Source of the DNA: Mansonella perstans
Lineage: Eukaryota > Nematoda > Chromadorea > Rhabditida > Onchocercidae
DNA: 64,000 bases
Assembly: GCA_037074765.1 (NCBI GenBank)
Contig: JBAMDO010000074.1
Span: forward strand, 62,001 to 126,000
Reading direction: 5' to 3'
Each line of letters begins with the position of its first letter. The stretch's first letter is position 1. The notes beneath the pieces were generated by a model that was given only the letters and a program-made list of their open reading frames with translations, made no database searches and was not told where the DNA came from. This document shows, piece after piece, positions 51,565 through 64,000 of the stretch. Both the position numbers and the translations under genes were made by a program.

Positions 51565-53590
51565 AGAAAGGCAAATATTTGACAATAACTGCTTCCAACA
51601 ATGTTTGCAATTTCGTTATGACAAAAATTAAATTTTTAAAAAATGCAAGTTTTTAAATATGCAAATTTATTCATTTTCTTTTACACAAAGCATCTATTTC
51701 AGATTTACAGAAGGAAGAAAATAAATTAAAAATAATTAAACTGTCAAATTACTAATAAATAGATTGGTATGAAGGTACTTACACTTTGGAGACATGATAA
51801 CATTGCCACAAAAAGACTTAAACTCTTCCTTATTAATCAATATTAAAATTATAACAACCAACTCATTTTTGTTTTGTTTCTTACTGTAACATAGAAGTCA
51901 AAATATTATGATATGATGAACTTTTGATCGCTGATTTAGGAATATTTACTTTGAAAGAAGTTATCCAAATGGACATGAGAGTCAACTGATGATAGATGAC
52001 ATAAATGATGGATGAGGTAAACTTCAATCTTTGAAGAGTTCATTGTACTATGCATAGTCAGGATATTGCAGTGGAGAAGAACTGGATTTCTTTATTGTTA
52101 TCCAATGACCGCTATCGGCGTTGCAGTTCTCGATAAATCAAGTCGATGTTAAGCATTGTCTAGAATGTAATTGTTTCGCCAGAATTCAGAAACCTTTAAA
52201 TGAGTTAGATCGGCAGAAGATCACCAAACAGTGACGGCAAGCTTTCTACTTCAAAGTTTGATTTTTGCAAAGTGCTTTGAAGCTTCATTGCTTTATCCAA
52301 TAATTATGTCTAATTGTCGTATAAAATTTACTTTTCGTCTACGTCAAAACCCAATCAATGGACGAAGAAAAACAACGTTTCAGGAGGACAGCTTTTTTGA
52401 TTTGATCGATCAAATCTTGGAACACTAACTAATCGGACTTTCCCGATTTATTAGTTTAAAAAATATAATTAGTTTAAAACGCCGAATAATGGTAAGATTA
52501 CGCAACTTTTCTTTGGAAAATTTTCATATTTTATAAGAGGATAGCTTTGACCATCATGTTTGAACTATTACTGTGAACTTTTAATGGCTGATCATTAATG
52601 TTGTCAATTTCAAAGTTATCGCCTCCAATGCAAGTTTTCGTCAACGAACCAGTCGATTAGATATTTATTATCAGTTTATGGAACAAATATATTACTAAGA
52701 TTACAAGTTGCTCCTGTTGTCTAATAGCTAATTTTTGAGTAAAGAAAAAGATCATATCGATTTGGCTTTTTTTTAACATCATTTCCTTAATTTAAAAGAA
52801 AGCTATGAATAATTAACAAAAAATAAAGCAAGGAACAAAAATTGGAATAATATATAATGCAATCACGATAGAGAAAACAAAGCACTGAACAAAGTTGTTA
52901 TTGACACTTCTTTATATTGTTGAAATTTACTTTCGAAGTTTCCAGCTTTTTTTTATCTACCAAATGCTGAGAAAAAATTTTTTAAGTCGGACCTAAACGA
53001 TATTGAAGTGAACAATAAAAAAGAGAAGTTAAATTGGCATGAAATATTATTGTTATTGTTGTGTAGGCTCATATAATTCTAAATATTAAATGTGTCACTG
53101 TAGTACAGATTTAGATTATGATAAGAAGGCATTTTATTATGAAACAGTAAAATTTTCTCTAAATCAATCGCTTAAATTAATGGCCAAATATTTCATTAAA
53201 TATGCAAAAGATAAGCTATCAGTGACTTTGCAATCTGACATTAAGATCATTTCCCATGTTTCATTAGGGTGAACGGTTGTGATTGAACAGTCGCAATCGC
53301 GACAATTCAATGACGAAATAAATTGATAATTTTACAATACTTCAAAGAAAATGAGCGAATAAAATGAATGCATAATCGATCTCTCTTGCAATAATACAAC
53401 TATTACCTATGCAATATCATAAAAATTATGCACATATACTTGATCAAAAGAAATATTTTTGCAAAACAGAAAAAATAATTTTGCAATATAATTAGTAGAA
53501 TTTAAAATCATATTACTGCAAAATGGCAAAATTTTAAAAGATTTCATAAATTCGATTCGATTTTATAAGATTTCGTGATGTAAAATATAG

Positions 53591-53621
<31 letters not shown>

Positions 53622-54959
53622 GTGATAAACAATCTGATAAAAACGAAATAATGTGAAAACATATAGAAATTTAAGAGAGGCAAAAAGACGATGCGAACGG
53701 AAAACTTGAATGATATATTTCTTCTCATCTAATCTATCCTCCCCTCTCTTCGGCGCATGAAAATACTTCCTCTATCTGTTTGTTGATTACCACATTAGAG
53801 ACAGCTCACTACTTCTCATAGCGCACCCCAATTCCATCACTACCATCTTCTGTAGCAGGTCATTTATACTTGCGGCGATGTAAAATGACATGAATGAACA
53901 ATGTCCATCCAACAACGATTGCCCACTTGTTGACAACAAAAAAGAAAAAAAAAACAAAAACAAACCATAAAAGTCTAGCACAAGAGAATGCAGAATCCAA
54001 ACCTCCACTGAATAAGAATTCGTGGACGAATTTTTAGGGTCTGTCCAATTATTTAAGTCACACAAAATGGATTAATGAGAAGTTAAAAATTTTAGAGACG
54101 ACTAATTATCCGCACAAGGATAAAAATTTTTCATAACACTCTTACAAAACAATCATCAATGATTGATAGACAATTTAGCTTCATACAAATACAGCCCATT
54201 ACTTCACTGATCAATTTTCGTACTCATATCTTCTCCTCAGGGATCATACTACAACCAAATATAACGCTTCGTTCTCTTTTGTGACCACTGAAACTGGAAG
54301 AACCATTTAATACAAAATTAAACTTTAAATAGACGGAACTTTATCTGCAAAAAATTTGTGACAATAGGTATAACATAAACATCAAGGATGATCTCCTTTA
54401 CTGATATACAAATCTTTCAAATGACGACTATGCAAAAAAAAAAACAAAAACATCCAACTAATATTTTATCTTGGAAATATAAATGCTGACAGTTTCGCAT
54501 TCAAATTAGCCAGATAAATCAATACCTTCTAACAATTTGTCGAAAGGCAACAAATCAACAATAACATAATTAAATTACTAGAGATCTAAGAGTTTCATCT
54601 GATCATTTGGAAGTTCAGATTTCATCGCATGCTTTTATACACCGTAGATTCAAAAATATTGGAGAGTAGATCAACGGTTATGATTCTAAATTTAATCCTC
54701 AAACAATTTGAACCTTTCCAGTAACTTTTTCTCAAAGCAGAATAACTATGAAGAATACAAGTAAATTCGTTCCAAACCTAAAGTTCCACTCTCCTTAGAT
54801 GGAGTAAAGTATAAGCCTCACTGCTATCTCACTGCGACAAAATATCCTGTTTACGCCTAGGTCAAGTTCATTATTTCATACATTTCAATAAAGATGAAAA
54901 GCAAAAACAAAGTAAAAACCGGACAACCGCGATTGAACAAAAAAAATTACCGGCAAAGT
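51565..54959. other. Intergenic region, PAQR3-like promoter / Nup155 3' side
   Basis: 3.4 kb without a gene I can support. Open frames at 52231-52428 (plus) and 53787-54065 (minus) lack splice context and family motifs. A poly-A run of about 26 bases lies at 53591-53616. Confidence 0.5.
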
Positions 54960-57900
54960 TCACATATTTTCTAACATATTTTGCAAAGATTTGAAGGTTT
55001 CAGCGAGTTTTTTCTGTTCAGGAATAGTGGATTGCGCCTGCGAAAGATTTATCAAAAATGCCGCTATCAAGTCCAAACATTTGCTAGCCAGTGCTGTCCT
55101 GCTGCAACAAAAACAATATTTTAATAAAATGAAATATTGAAACCACTACAAAATGTCTTATAAAAACTATCAATAACTACCTCTACAGCAAACGGTTAAA
55201 ATCGATTTTAGTTAGAACTTACTTCACTTCATTGATTCTCCGCCAAAAAAAAGTGCCATTTTGTACCTTGCAGATGAATGCCCTATCCACTGTCTTGAAC
55301 AGAAGAATATCTGGGAAAGTTATACTAACAAATCTTACCCTTGCTGATAAACTGAAGAGGAATTCGTCACAAACTCTGTTATAACATGTAACGCTGATCG
55401 CATCAAGTAACGAGATGCTGTATTATTCTTCTGATAAAAGGGATCTCTCCTGCAAAAGTTTCGCTGTTTGATATCAGATACTACTTTACCTATCTGAATT
55501 TACCTAAAATGGAATCACATCTGGAAACGAAAAACAAATAATGAAAAACAAGCAATGCACCTGAACATAATCGATAATGTATCAATCATAACATTTAGTG
55601 GCGCATCAATCTTTGCACCAATGAAATGGAAAAATGAAGGTAAGAAGCCTTCTCGCATTCCTCTGTTCAACAATTTCGACAGTATCATCTCTGGAAAAAT
55701 GACTAACTACAATAAAACAAGGACAATTGCAACATACTATCTTTGCAAGAAAAAAAAAGGAACATATTTCCAAATGATTTCCGGTAAGCAACGTAAATCA
55801 ACAAATGGTGCTTTTACAGCTACATACTTCAAAAACATTAAATATGGGTAAAAGGAAAGTCAGTTTTTTGCCTTATTTTTAGCACAAGTTTTACAGATCT
55901 CAATTAATAAGACATGCAAAAAGAAGGACAACTCCATTTAAAATTATTTGGCAATAGGAAATAGATTATATCTGATATTTTAGCCTCTGCACCCGCTTAT
56001 GTAATTGTCACATTTCAAAATACTACACAATCCCACTTTTTCTGTAAATCATACTGAGAGCAAAACTACATTTCTTATCGAACATACGAAAAACCTACCG
56101 AGAGGATAATATTTTGGTACTAGTGAATACTTCTTCGCTAAACTAGATATTCGTGTACCTAGACGCTGAATGCGTGTCTCACGCGCTTCGCCTTCAGATG
56201 AAAACAACTCTGTAAAACAGCGTCATTAATCACAAACAATCGGTCCAATTCATAGGAGTTAAAAAAGCTTGTTTAATAATTACAACTCCTGTTATACAAA
56301 TATCATATTCTAAATAAATCATAAAAACAAAAAAAATGAAGTAACGATATCCATTCGAATGAGAATCCATATTCTACGACCACTCTACGTCTTAGAAACT
56401 TCATTGATTTCAAAAATGAGCCGAAAAAAATGTATTTTTTGCATTATTTAGCATACATTTTTTTGTATGCAATTTACACAAAAAATATTTTTTTATTTTA
56501 ACAGATTTTAGGACTTTCAAAGAAATAACCTTTGTCAATTATTTTAGTATAGAATTCTTCAATAGCCTCTTCATCATAAGCTGATGAGCAAAAACAAAGA
56601 GCAAGCTTGATCTCTGGTAAATCCAGTGGAACAGCAAATTTTTCGAAAAGTTCCTGTACCGTATATAATTGCTTTTCAAGATTATTCCTCGCTGTAATCG
56701 TTGATTGAATCTGCGGCATCGATTGCACCAAATCCCTAATTTTTATCTCCATATTAATCATTAACAAATATTATTTTTTTATAACAAGTGTCGGCGATAC
56801 ACCAGGAAATTAAAGAACTAAGAATCTTGGAATTCCAGCTTACCTCCAATCGTGCAGAGTAATGTAAGTGTAAGATACAGTAGTCTGAGTTACAGTAGTC
56901 TGAGTAAAAAGCTTTATTTCTCATTTTAATAAGGTCAAAGGTGCAATTTCGTTTTTTTGATTCAAAGATCATTAGACGGGTGGGGAGTGGAAAACAATCC
57001 GTAACAAGGAAAAAAGAGAAGGAATCCCAATGGAACCTAAAATTTGGCTGACCTTGTAGCAAGCTGAATTTGAGCAACATCAAGTTTGTCACGTATTTCC
57101 AGTATCAAATCGTGTAATTCGGCATTTTTATCAACTTCCGGACCTGCTGATTGAATACACACAACAGCTTGCGACAAATATGCAACACGACGCTGAATAT
57201 CAAATGCATCCCTTGAAACAACAAAAAAAATATTGCGAGGAATTTAAAAAAAAATGACACCACAGAACTGAAAAATGTAGAAAGCGTACGTTTCGCGCTG
57301 AGCAAGTTGGTATAAAAGGCTAGCTGCTTTCACATGATCGCCGTTGCGCTCATGAAATCGCCATAAAAGATCTAAGTAACGACTTGAGCCTCCTTCTTCA
57401 ACACAACGATGAAGGAATGATTCTAGGAAGGGAGATTTACTCTGAAATAAATTTAAAACTTAGAAATAACTTCTGCCACTTTTGTAATAATGGCTTATTA
57501 ACTCTCCAAATACATTTTTTCAACCACTCTTTTGTAAACTGAATGCAGTGAAAACTTGATGGCTGAAAGAGTGAACAGATAACCTGCAAAACAACGTTGC
57601 TAAAATCATTTTCTAGCAGCCATTTAAAAATGGCCACATTTGCAAGTTCGTCTTTCGATTCCAGAATTTTTCGGATGATGAGATCTTTCGACGGATTAAG
57701 TAGATCTGATGTACCCGCAGTTTTTTGATCATTCATTAAACGGTCCAAGGTATCAATTATGCACTTGTATGCGTCTTTTCTGCAAAATTTTCAATTATAT
57801 TGATGTGAAAAAACAAAAAAAAAAAATCATGACACCCATTAATCGTATAAGATAAAGAAAAAAACCTTCTTGCAAATGCCTCCTGCGCAAATATATCATT

Positions 57901-60900
57901 TTCTCCACAGTGATTTTTGTATGCCATTACAGCCAATAACTTTGCATCATCACGTTCTGCGCGTTCCAATGCCAAATCTACTATCCCTTCTACATAATCC
58001 ACTAAAACATATTACATATGATTACAGAAATAAACAAGATCTTGAAGATGTTAATAGAGACAAAATCGTTAAGGGTGAAACTAAGAATTCTGTTGGAAAT
58101 AAAAATGACAGCAACATGATCATTCTGTCGTTTTCCCAGCAACTGACAACTATTTAATACGAAATAGTGATGTCGAATCTTCTTTTCTCATCTAATGCAC
58201 CGATTAAGACTGTCTAAGCGGTGAGGTACAAGGAATGAAATTTTTTAAATACGAAGTGTGAGATGAAACAATCAACAATAAAAGTCATCACTGCAGAAAA
58301 GGGTACCACAATAAATTTTTAACTCAAGCATAATGACATCGTTTTTGTCAGTACGTCGTGATTAACATTTCCCATAGGAGGAGTTAATAAAGATATAACA
58401 AAAATGTCAGACAAACCATTATGATAGGCTGTTCCTACCTTCATAGAGAAGCTGGCAAATCATTGGCAAATTGATTTTCTGAATTCCCGTCTTTAACAGT
58501 TTAACAGCTTCTGCTATTATTTCTGTTCGTGCCGAACATGGAGGCAAACGACGCACTTCTTCGATCATTTCTGTAGCCTGAAATTCGATGATTGAGAGTA
58601 AGAAAGTATTTGTGGATTACAAATATAAAATTAATAATAACTTCCCCATGAGTCACCTAGAAGGTGGATGAACGGTACTGTTTTCTATCCCTCCATACAG
58701 TAGAATGTATTCTCCAGAAATACTCAAATAAAACGGCAACTTCTCGCCGCAACTTGCAACTGTGACGCCAAATATTACTGCAAAAAATGAACCTACCTTC
58801 GTTGTATTGGCATCATCCACAGAAAAAAGTGAGGGACAGCAGTTACGCAGTTCACTGCATAACAGAGTTGTTGTTGCATTATCACCCAAATAATGCCGAA
58901 CTAGACATGTTATCAAATCGGCACACAGCTGAATGCATATGATTAGTCATTTACTCAATGATGCATAATCAGAAAAACTAAAATATATCTAACTTAAAAT
59001 GAAATATATTTGTTTAACTTTAATTCTTGCAATACTACTGCACTGAATTAAACAAGATACTGAAACAAAAGTTTTTTTTAAATACTATTCATGGTATCTG
59101 ATGTTTGGATCACAGTAGGTGTAAATCACAATGAGCGTTTCCACTCTATGGTGGTTGCTGCCACCACAAAATCTATTCTCCTTAATGATTAGATCATTCT
59201 GATAGTTGTAGGGGACACACCAGAACTCTTACCTGTTGACCACTCAATATTATACTGCAGAGACTTGTGGCAACCAGAGAACTTCGACTCTGTGGGCTTA
59301 AAAAGCTTGCTATAACGTGAAACTGATGCTCGCACAAGACTTTCCATAACATCAACACTTCTATGGTTAACGATAGAAGTTGACAGAAACTCAGCAATGA
59401 ACGACGTTCGGAATGCGATGTCACTGAAGCAAGGCAGTTGCAAATCAAATTAGATCCGTATAAGTTATAAAGCTGTGGATTAGCACGCCATAATCCCAAA
59501 TTAGTACCTTCGGTGCGAGAGCTTAGAGTATCTCTATCTACTATGAGTGGCTGAACATAATCCTGAACATTCCCAATCAATCCGTAGTCCTCGATAATTT
59601 TTTTAAATGTCTTCAGCTGGTCTAGTAACCATTCCAGTTCATCAAAGCCATACACGCTAACAAGCTGAAATAAAAAATACAATTAGAAATTGGTTATAAA
59701 AATTTACATTCCAATAAATTCAACCTGGAGTGGTGAAGTACAAATAAACACAGAAAAAAAGTCGATTCTTAATACTTTATTGTCTGGAAGCAATTGGCAT
59801 AAAGGTTTGGTCCACGAATTTTCAACAATTCGAGAAAAATGAAGGAACAGCGCATCATGCCGACAACTCATCGACGCCTGCAATTCAAAAGTCAATATGA
59901 TCTACAGGGATATTCAGTTTGAGATTTTTTTGGTTCGAAATTTTTATTAAAAGTTCCACTTGTAATAAGGAGGTAACAATGACTACAGGAAAAGCAATTA
60001 AAGAAATTTTCTGCCTGAGGTTCTAGTCAGTCAGTTAGCTTACGTATGTTTGGATTTCAGTGAACGGAGAAGTTTCGTCATCACTTAATATCTGCTGCAT
60101 TTCTGGAGAGGAATCTTTTGTCGAGCGAACAAAACGTTTTTGTTGTTGCGGAGTAGATGAGAACAGTGGAGCTGTAACAATATTAGATATTTCTACGCAT
60201 TTTGAAATAGAAGCAGAATTTCAGTCATTGAAGTGCCGTTAAAATTTGACCCTTTTGGAGACCAATATCAGTTTAGAGCGCATAAAACCCACTTCCCGCG
60301 AAATTTCCTAATTCAATATCAATAGTGAAATGCTCCTGTTTCATGCTGCTGATTTCGGCACAATAAGACCATAAAATTAAGGACTTTTCATCTGTGAAAA
60401 TGGAATTAAAACTCACAGCGAATCTGCAGAGAAATATCAGAAAATGACCCGCTAATGGTTGACAATTGACTCATATTGTTCGTGCGAAAAGATGGTGCCA
60501 AATGCCTGTTCCGAACCATTTCATTGCCCAACATAAAAAATAACCGCAAAGATGAATCCTGAAAACTGTCAACTATCTTCTCAAAAAATAAACAACTATA
60601 CGTTCTTTAGAAATCCACAGTTAATTCCTGAACCGCTTCTTATATAAAAAACTAAACGCAACTATTTGTTTTTTTCATAGAGTGACTGAACAAAATGAAC
60701 CTTTATTGCACTGCTTGCTCCGCACTCTCTACAAAGAATTGTGAGAACCATATCGGCAACATTAACCAATCCATGTAACTGCGTGAAATAGTTAACATGT
60801 GATGAATCAGGTCCAAATTGAAGAAGAATATCACGCAACATATCAACCGGAGCACGATGATCAATGATTTGTATTCCCTAAAAATTCAACTTCATCCAAA

Positions 60901-63900
60901 GGTGTGCAAATGACCAATTGAAATGCAAGAAAAAGATTTAAGCAGCAGATCATATAGGCCGAAATTAAAAGTATATATAATTCAGTAAATCCTCTTGTTT
61001 TAAGATAAACACAGCAAAATATCAGTCTTCGAAAAAAGACACACAACTCTGGCTGTTTAACTATTAAGTACTAGCTTTTTAGCCTATCGGTGTTAGTTAT
61101 ATATGCAAAAAAAAATCATATGAAATGAATACCTTCTCGCACAAAACAATGAACTTTTCAGATATCTCTCGAAAAACTGAAAGCCCTGATAAATGACGAG
61201 AAGCTATGGCTGCCTGAAATACGACAAATAGTACAGTATGCCTTCAGTAAGAACACAGAATTTAAAAAACGTATACATGTAAAAAAAAGAAAAAAAAAAC
61301 GTACAAAAAAAAAACCCTTCATTTAAAAAAACGTACACATGCAGAAAATGGTGCTTTGGATACAGTTTTCGTTATGGTCATTACTAAACTTCTAAGACGT
61401 AGTTGTGTCTGAAATACATCTGTAAAATGTTAGTGTTCACAACAGATCAGCAATAAACTCACCAGAAATGGGACATTATATAAAGAAAAAGCTCATCTCA
61501 ACCGCAAGTTTGTATCATTTGAAAAAAGAATTTAAACTTGGTGAGCTAACTGCTAAGAATTTCGCATATGTACAGCAGAATTGCTGCTACATACTAGAAA
61601 GAAAATACGAGTGAATAGTTGTAACAAATAGCTATAAAAGTATGGAACTAACCACATTCTCTATAAGACATTCAAAAGCTGGAAAGTTTGATGAGCAAAA
61701 AACTGAAAGACTGGAAATATCGATACCAGCTTCGCCAGCCATAATACTAATTTCTATAAAAAGTACGGAACACCCAAAAGATCTGCAGCATTCAAAAGTA
61801 CAGTATGCAATTGTTCACTAAGTTTGAAAGACCTCACTTCTTTAGGAGTGAATTTTTTTGTTGAATATCGCATCCCTTTCTTACTAACATCAGTAAAGAA
61901 AAACAAAACAAAGTAACGCTTTTAATATACTTACAGTAAATTAAGTCACCGTCGCTTTTAATATATGTAGTAAATTAAATCACCAAGGAATTAAAATTTA
62001 ATAATATATACCATGAGAGTAAAAAGTATCGTAAATGGAAAGCGGGTGGAAAGATACCGGCGAAATACCATATCCTGGAGGCAAACGAACATGTTTCAAG
62101 CGCAAGCAACTAGGTCTCATGCCTTCCTGAATTTTATTTTTATCATATGCACAACAGAGCTTCAAAACTATGCCAGAGTCTCCATAATTTTTTTTTCTAA
62201 CAAATTGGTTTTCTTTCATTTTCGTCTAAATTAAACATGACTTGTAATGAATTTGAATTTTAAATTAAAGAAGAGACAGACCATCCAACTCATCACGGAT
62301 GATCTCGAAGCCACCTGATAAACGTTCTTCGGTGTCGGCGGAAAACAGCTGAAGAATAAACGAACACCCTTCCTTGTTGTCGCAATCTACATATAAATCA
62401 GAATTTGAACGAGAAATCAAGTTTATCACCTTATTGGGCATAAAAAAGTGGTAGGTAACTCAAGAAACGCATCAGTTTTAAAAAATAAAGAAGTGCTCCT
62501 TTCATTCAACTTCAGAAAATTACAAACTCAGTAATACATAAGCATCGAAACAATGAAGTTCCAGACAGTGTAATGAAGATTTTACAACGTACAAGATGCA
62601 AATATCTGGACTGCGTATAAGGCACTGAACTAATGCCCACAATGTCGACAAAAAAAGAAGCATCCACAGATCGGCATTCAGCTGCAGCAAGCTCCTAGAT
62701 TTAGATCATTTATAACAAGTGAAACGAGCTACCCATTCAGATCATCACAACCTGCTCAGTTATTTATTTTGAAGCAGTGCATCAAGGTATGATGTGACTG
62801 CACGTCAGAAACTTGGTAAGAAATATACTTTGTCACTACAAACATTTTGCTTAATTGGATTGACAATGATTGTGACACCTAAACGTTTAAACGTTTCAAA
62901 TTCAAAGGTTTGGACGTACAGTTTCCGGATCCTTCAGAAAATCCGTATTACTAAATAAAATAAGTTATAAGAAATTATGAAAACTGAACCTGGATTTGCC
63001 CATGGCTAAGCGAAGCCACCTTAACTATTGAATTTCCATCAGAATGCAAATCATAAACTTGTATGGAACCATTTTCGGAAAGACTGTATAAAATATGTCT
63101 AGTATCATCCAAGCATAATCGCACCAATCGCTCTACAATATTCACGTTACTAGAAATGCAACAATTTTCATTTCATTTCCGAGAAATTTCATTTTCTTAC
63201 TGTTTTTTCTCATCGTTTGCGAGGGTCAACGCCCGAAATAACCGAAGGTCGAAAATAATCGAATAAAACTAAGCGAAACCAGTATTAAATAAAAGTAACA
63301 TTATCAGAATTCCTTTTATAAATCTGTTATTAATAGGAGATAAAATCTGCACGACACATTACAATACAAAGTCTCAAAAAAAAAAGATCGAGTAGAAAAT
63401 TACCTTCTTTCCCGGTGATCAAAGATACTGAAGGTAAAAAATAACTAATAAAACTTTTGGAATGGTTAATTTTACGACATCGACGACTGAACCAGCCTTT
63501 ATCCTGAAAAAAAGTTGAAAGTTTTCAATGCATCAGACAGAGATTTATCTATTTCGTTTAACTAAATTAAAAAAAAAAAAAAAAAATAAGGAAAAAAGAT
63601 ATGCACAAGAGCTTAAAATGAAAATATTACGTGCATTGAATTCAAGATTTAAAAAAGAAAAGTGAAACTGCTCAGCATACTAATTCAAAAATCTGTAGAT
63701 GACCTGATAATCAAGCTCATACAAAATTTCCTCTTCTGTGAAAAAAATACGACCATTTGCTGTAGCAATTATATCCGATATAGCTGTGTCGTCAATTGGG
63801 ATCTGAAACTTTCAAATTCATAGCCTTATTCTTGTGATGAAAGAAAAGAAAGGAAAGCAAAATGATGCAACTAATCAACTTGGTGCTACTATTTCAAACA

Positions 63901-64000
63901 CTCCAAGCATGAAATTTAGTCCCGAAATGAACAGCACGGTTACAGAGGTTGTTCTCCTTTAAGGAAATTTTTCATCACAAGAATAAAGCTATGAAGCTAT
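54960..64000 (-). CDS. npp-8: Nucleoporin Nup155 / NPP-8 (partial, 5' end outside window)
   Basis: An inner-ring scaffold nucleoporin needed for nuclear pore assembly. Exons from the right edge, approximate unless clear: 63704-63802, 63404-63503, 62990-63132, then near 62590-62695, 62311-62388, 62070-62130, 61660-61745, 61325-61395, 61140-61213, 60715-60880, 60420-60560, 59730-59880, 59243-59668, 58797-58930, 58436-58580, 57868-58002, 57594-57780, 57292-57441, 57054-57212, 56520-56766, 56090-56215, 55780-55830, 55553-55695, 55330-55449 and 54960-55100. The N-terminal propeller shows ANGRIFFTEEEILYELDYQ, WFSRRCRKINHSKS, DDTRHILYSLSENGSIQVYD, TTRKGVRLFFS and KHVRLPPGYG. The C-terminal solenoid shows LMLWKVLCEHQFHVIAS, VEGIVDLALERAERDD, SRYLDLLWRFHERNGDHVKA and AYLSQAVVCIQSAG. 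The protein ends LQNMLENM and TGA. Upstream exons lie beyond 64000. Confidence 0.93.

Noticed and set aside
52231..52428. 65-codon plus-strand ORF ending EDSFFDLIDQILEH
   Set aside because: The end faintly recalls GoLoco-type motifs, but the key RMDDQR residues are absent, and there is no clear acceptor, partner exon or homologue.
53787..54065. 92-codon minus-strand ORF with hydrophobic stretch
   Set aside because: It depends on a homopolymer-rich segment, lacks splice signals and has no recognisable motif.
55606..55791. Minus-strand ORF MLTGNHLEICSFF in the Nup155 region
   Set aside because: A neighbouring frame (ILSKLLNRGMREGFLPSFF) fits the Nup155 C-terminal solenoid and splices in order; this one is a shadow.
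62281..62390. Frame reading CDNKEGCSFILQLFSADTEERL as a Nup155 exon
   Set aside because: Its order would conflict with the family. The next frame reads TTRKGVRLFFSCFPPTPK, which aligns with the known region and ends at a good donor.
1..64000. CRISPR arrays, bacterial operons or prophage
   Set aside because: The intron-rich nematode gene structure throughout rules these out; no repeat-spacer pattern was seen.

Overview
This window looks like nuclear DNA of a parasitic nematode, most likely a filarial or other clade III species. It is strongly AT-rich, with many small exons and introns of tens to several hundred bases. Several start codons have a splice acceptor only a few bases upstream with no obvious upstream exon, as expected for spliced-leader trans-splicing. 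Encoded proteins such as SPARC/OST-1 and a nematode-type innexin point the same way. I rebuilt the gene models by hand from reading frames, splice sites, intron phase and protein family alignment from memory. No database search was run.

Layout. (1) Minus strand, 1-3580: phosphoinositide phospholipase C of delta type; its 3' part runs off the left edge. (2) Plus, 7229-12240: innexin. (3) Minus, 13978-18220: SPARC/osteonectin, complete. (4) Minus, 19491-22084: mitochondrial porin VDAC, complete. (5) Plus, 22570-26356: KIAA2013-type membrane protein. (6) Minus, 26663-31519: an NF-kappaB p105/Relish-like protein with Rel-homology-like region, six ankyrin repeats and a C-terminal death domain. (7) Minus, 32537-34397: U3 snoRNP protein IMP4, complete. 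(8) Minus, 36317-40421, and (9) plus, 40622-43091: two BPI/LBP-family lipid-binding proteins, head to head about 200 bp apart. (10) Plus, 43799-47067: ARMC10/ARMCX-like armadillo protein with an N-myristoylation-like start. (11) Minus, 48058-51558: PAQR3-like seven-helix protein. (12) Minus, 54960 to beyond 64000: nucleoporin Nup155/NPP-8; its 5' part lies outside the window.

These genes do not form one pathway. They are mostly housekeeping (IMP4, Nup155, VDAC), cell-contact or matrix (innexin, SPARC), signalling (PLC, PAQR3, NF-kappaB-like) and lipid-handling or possibly immune (BPI pair) genes.

The most striking item is gene 6. C. elegans is generally regarded as lacking Rel/NF-kappaB transcription factors and keeps only IkappaB-like ankyrin proteins (NFKI-1, IKB-1). 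Here 12 exons whose phases all agree give one 684-residue frame with the domain order of NF-kappaB p105/p100. The Rel dimerisation half is recognisable, but I could not find the DNA-contacting recognition loop or a basic nuclear localisation cluster. It may be a degenerate, IkappaB-like descendant of NF-kappaB. Other notable points are two phase-supported GC-AG introns, a 189-bp TA-flanked MITE-like element in an innexin intron, and an intron in the death-domain exons whose retention would leave an open but altered C-terminus.
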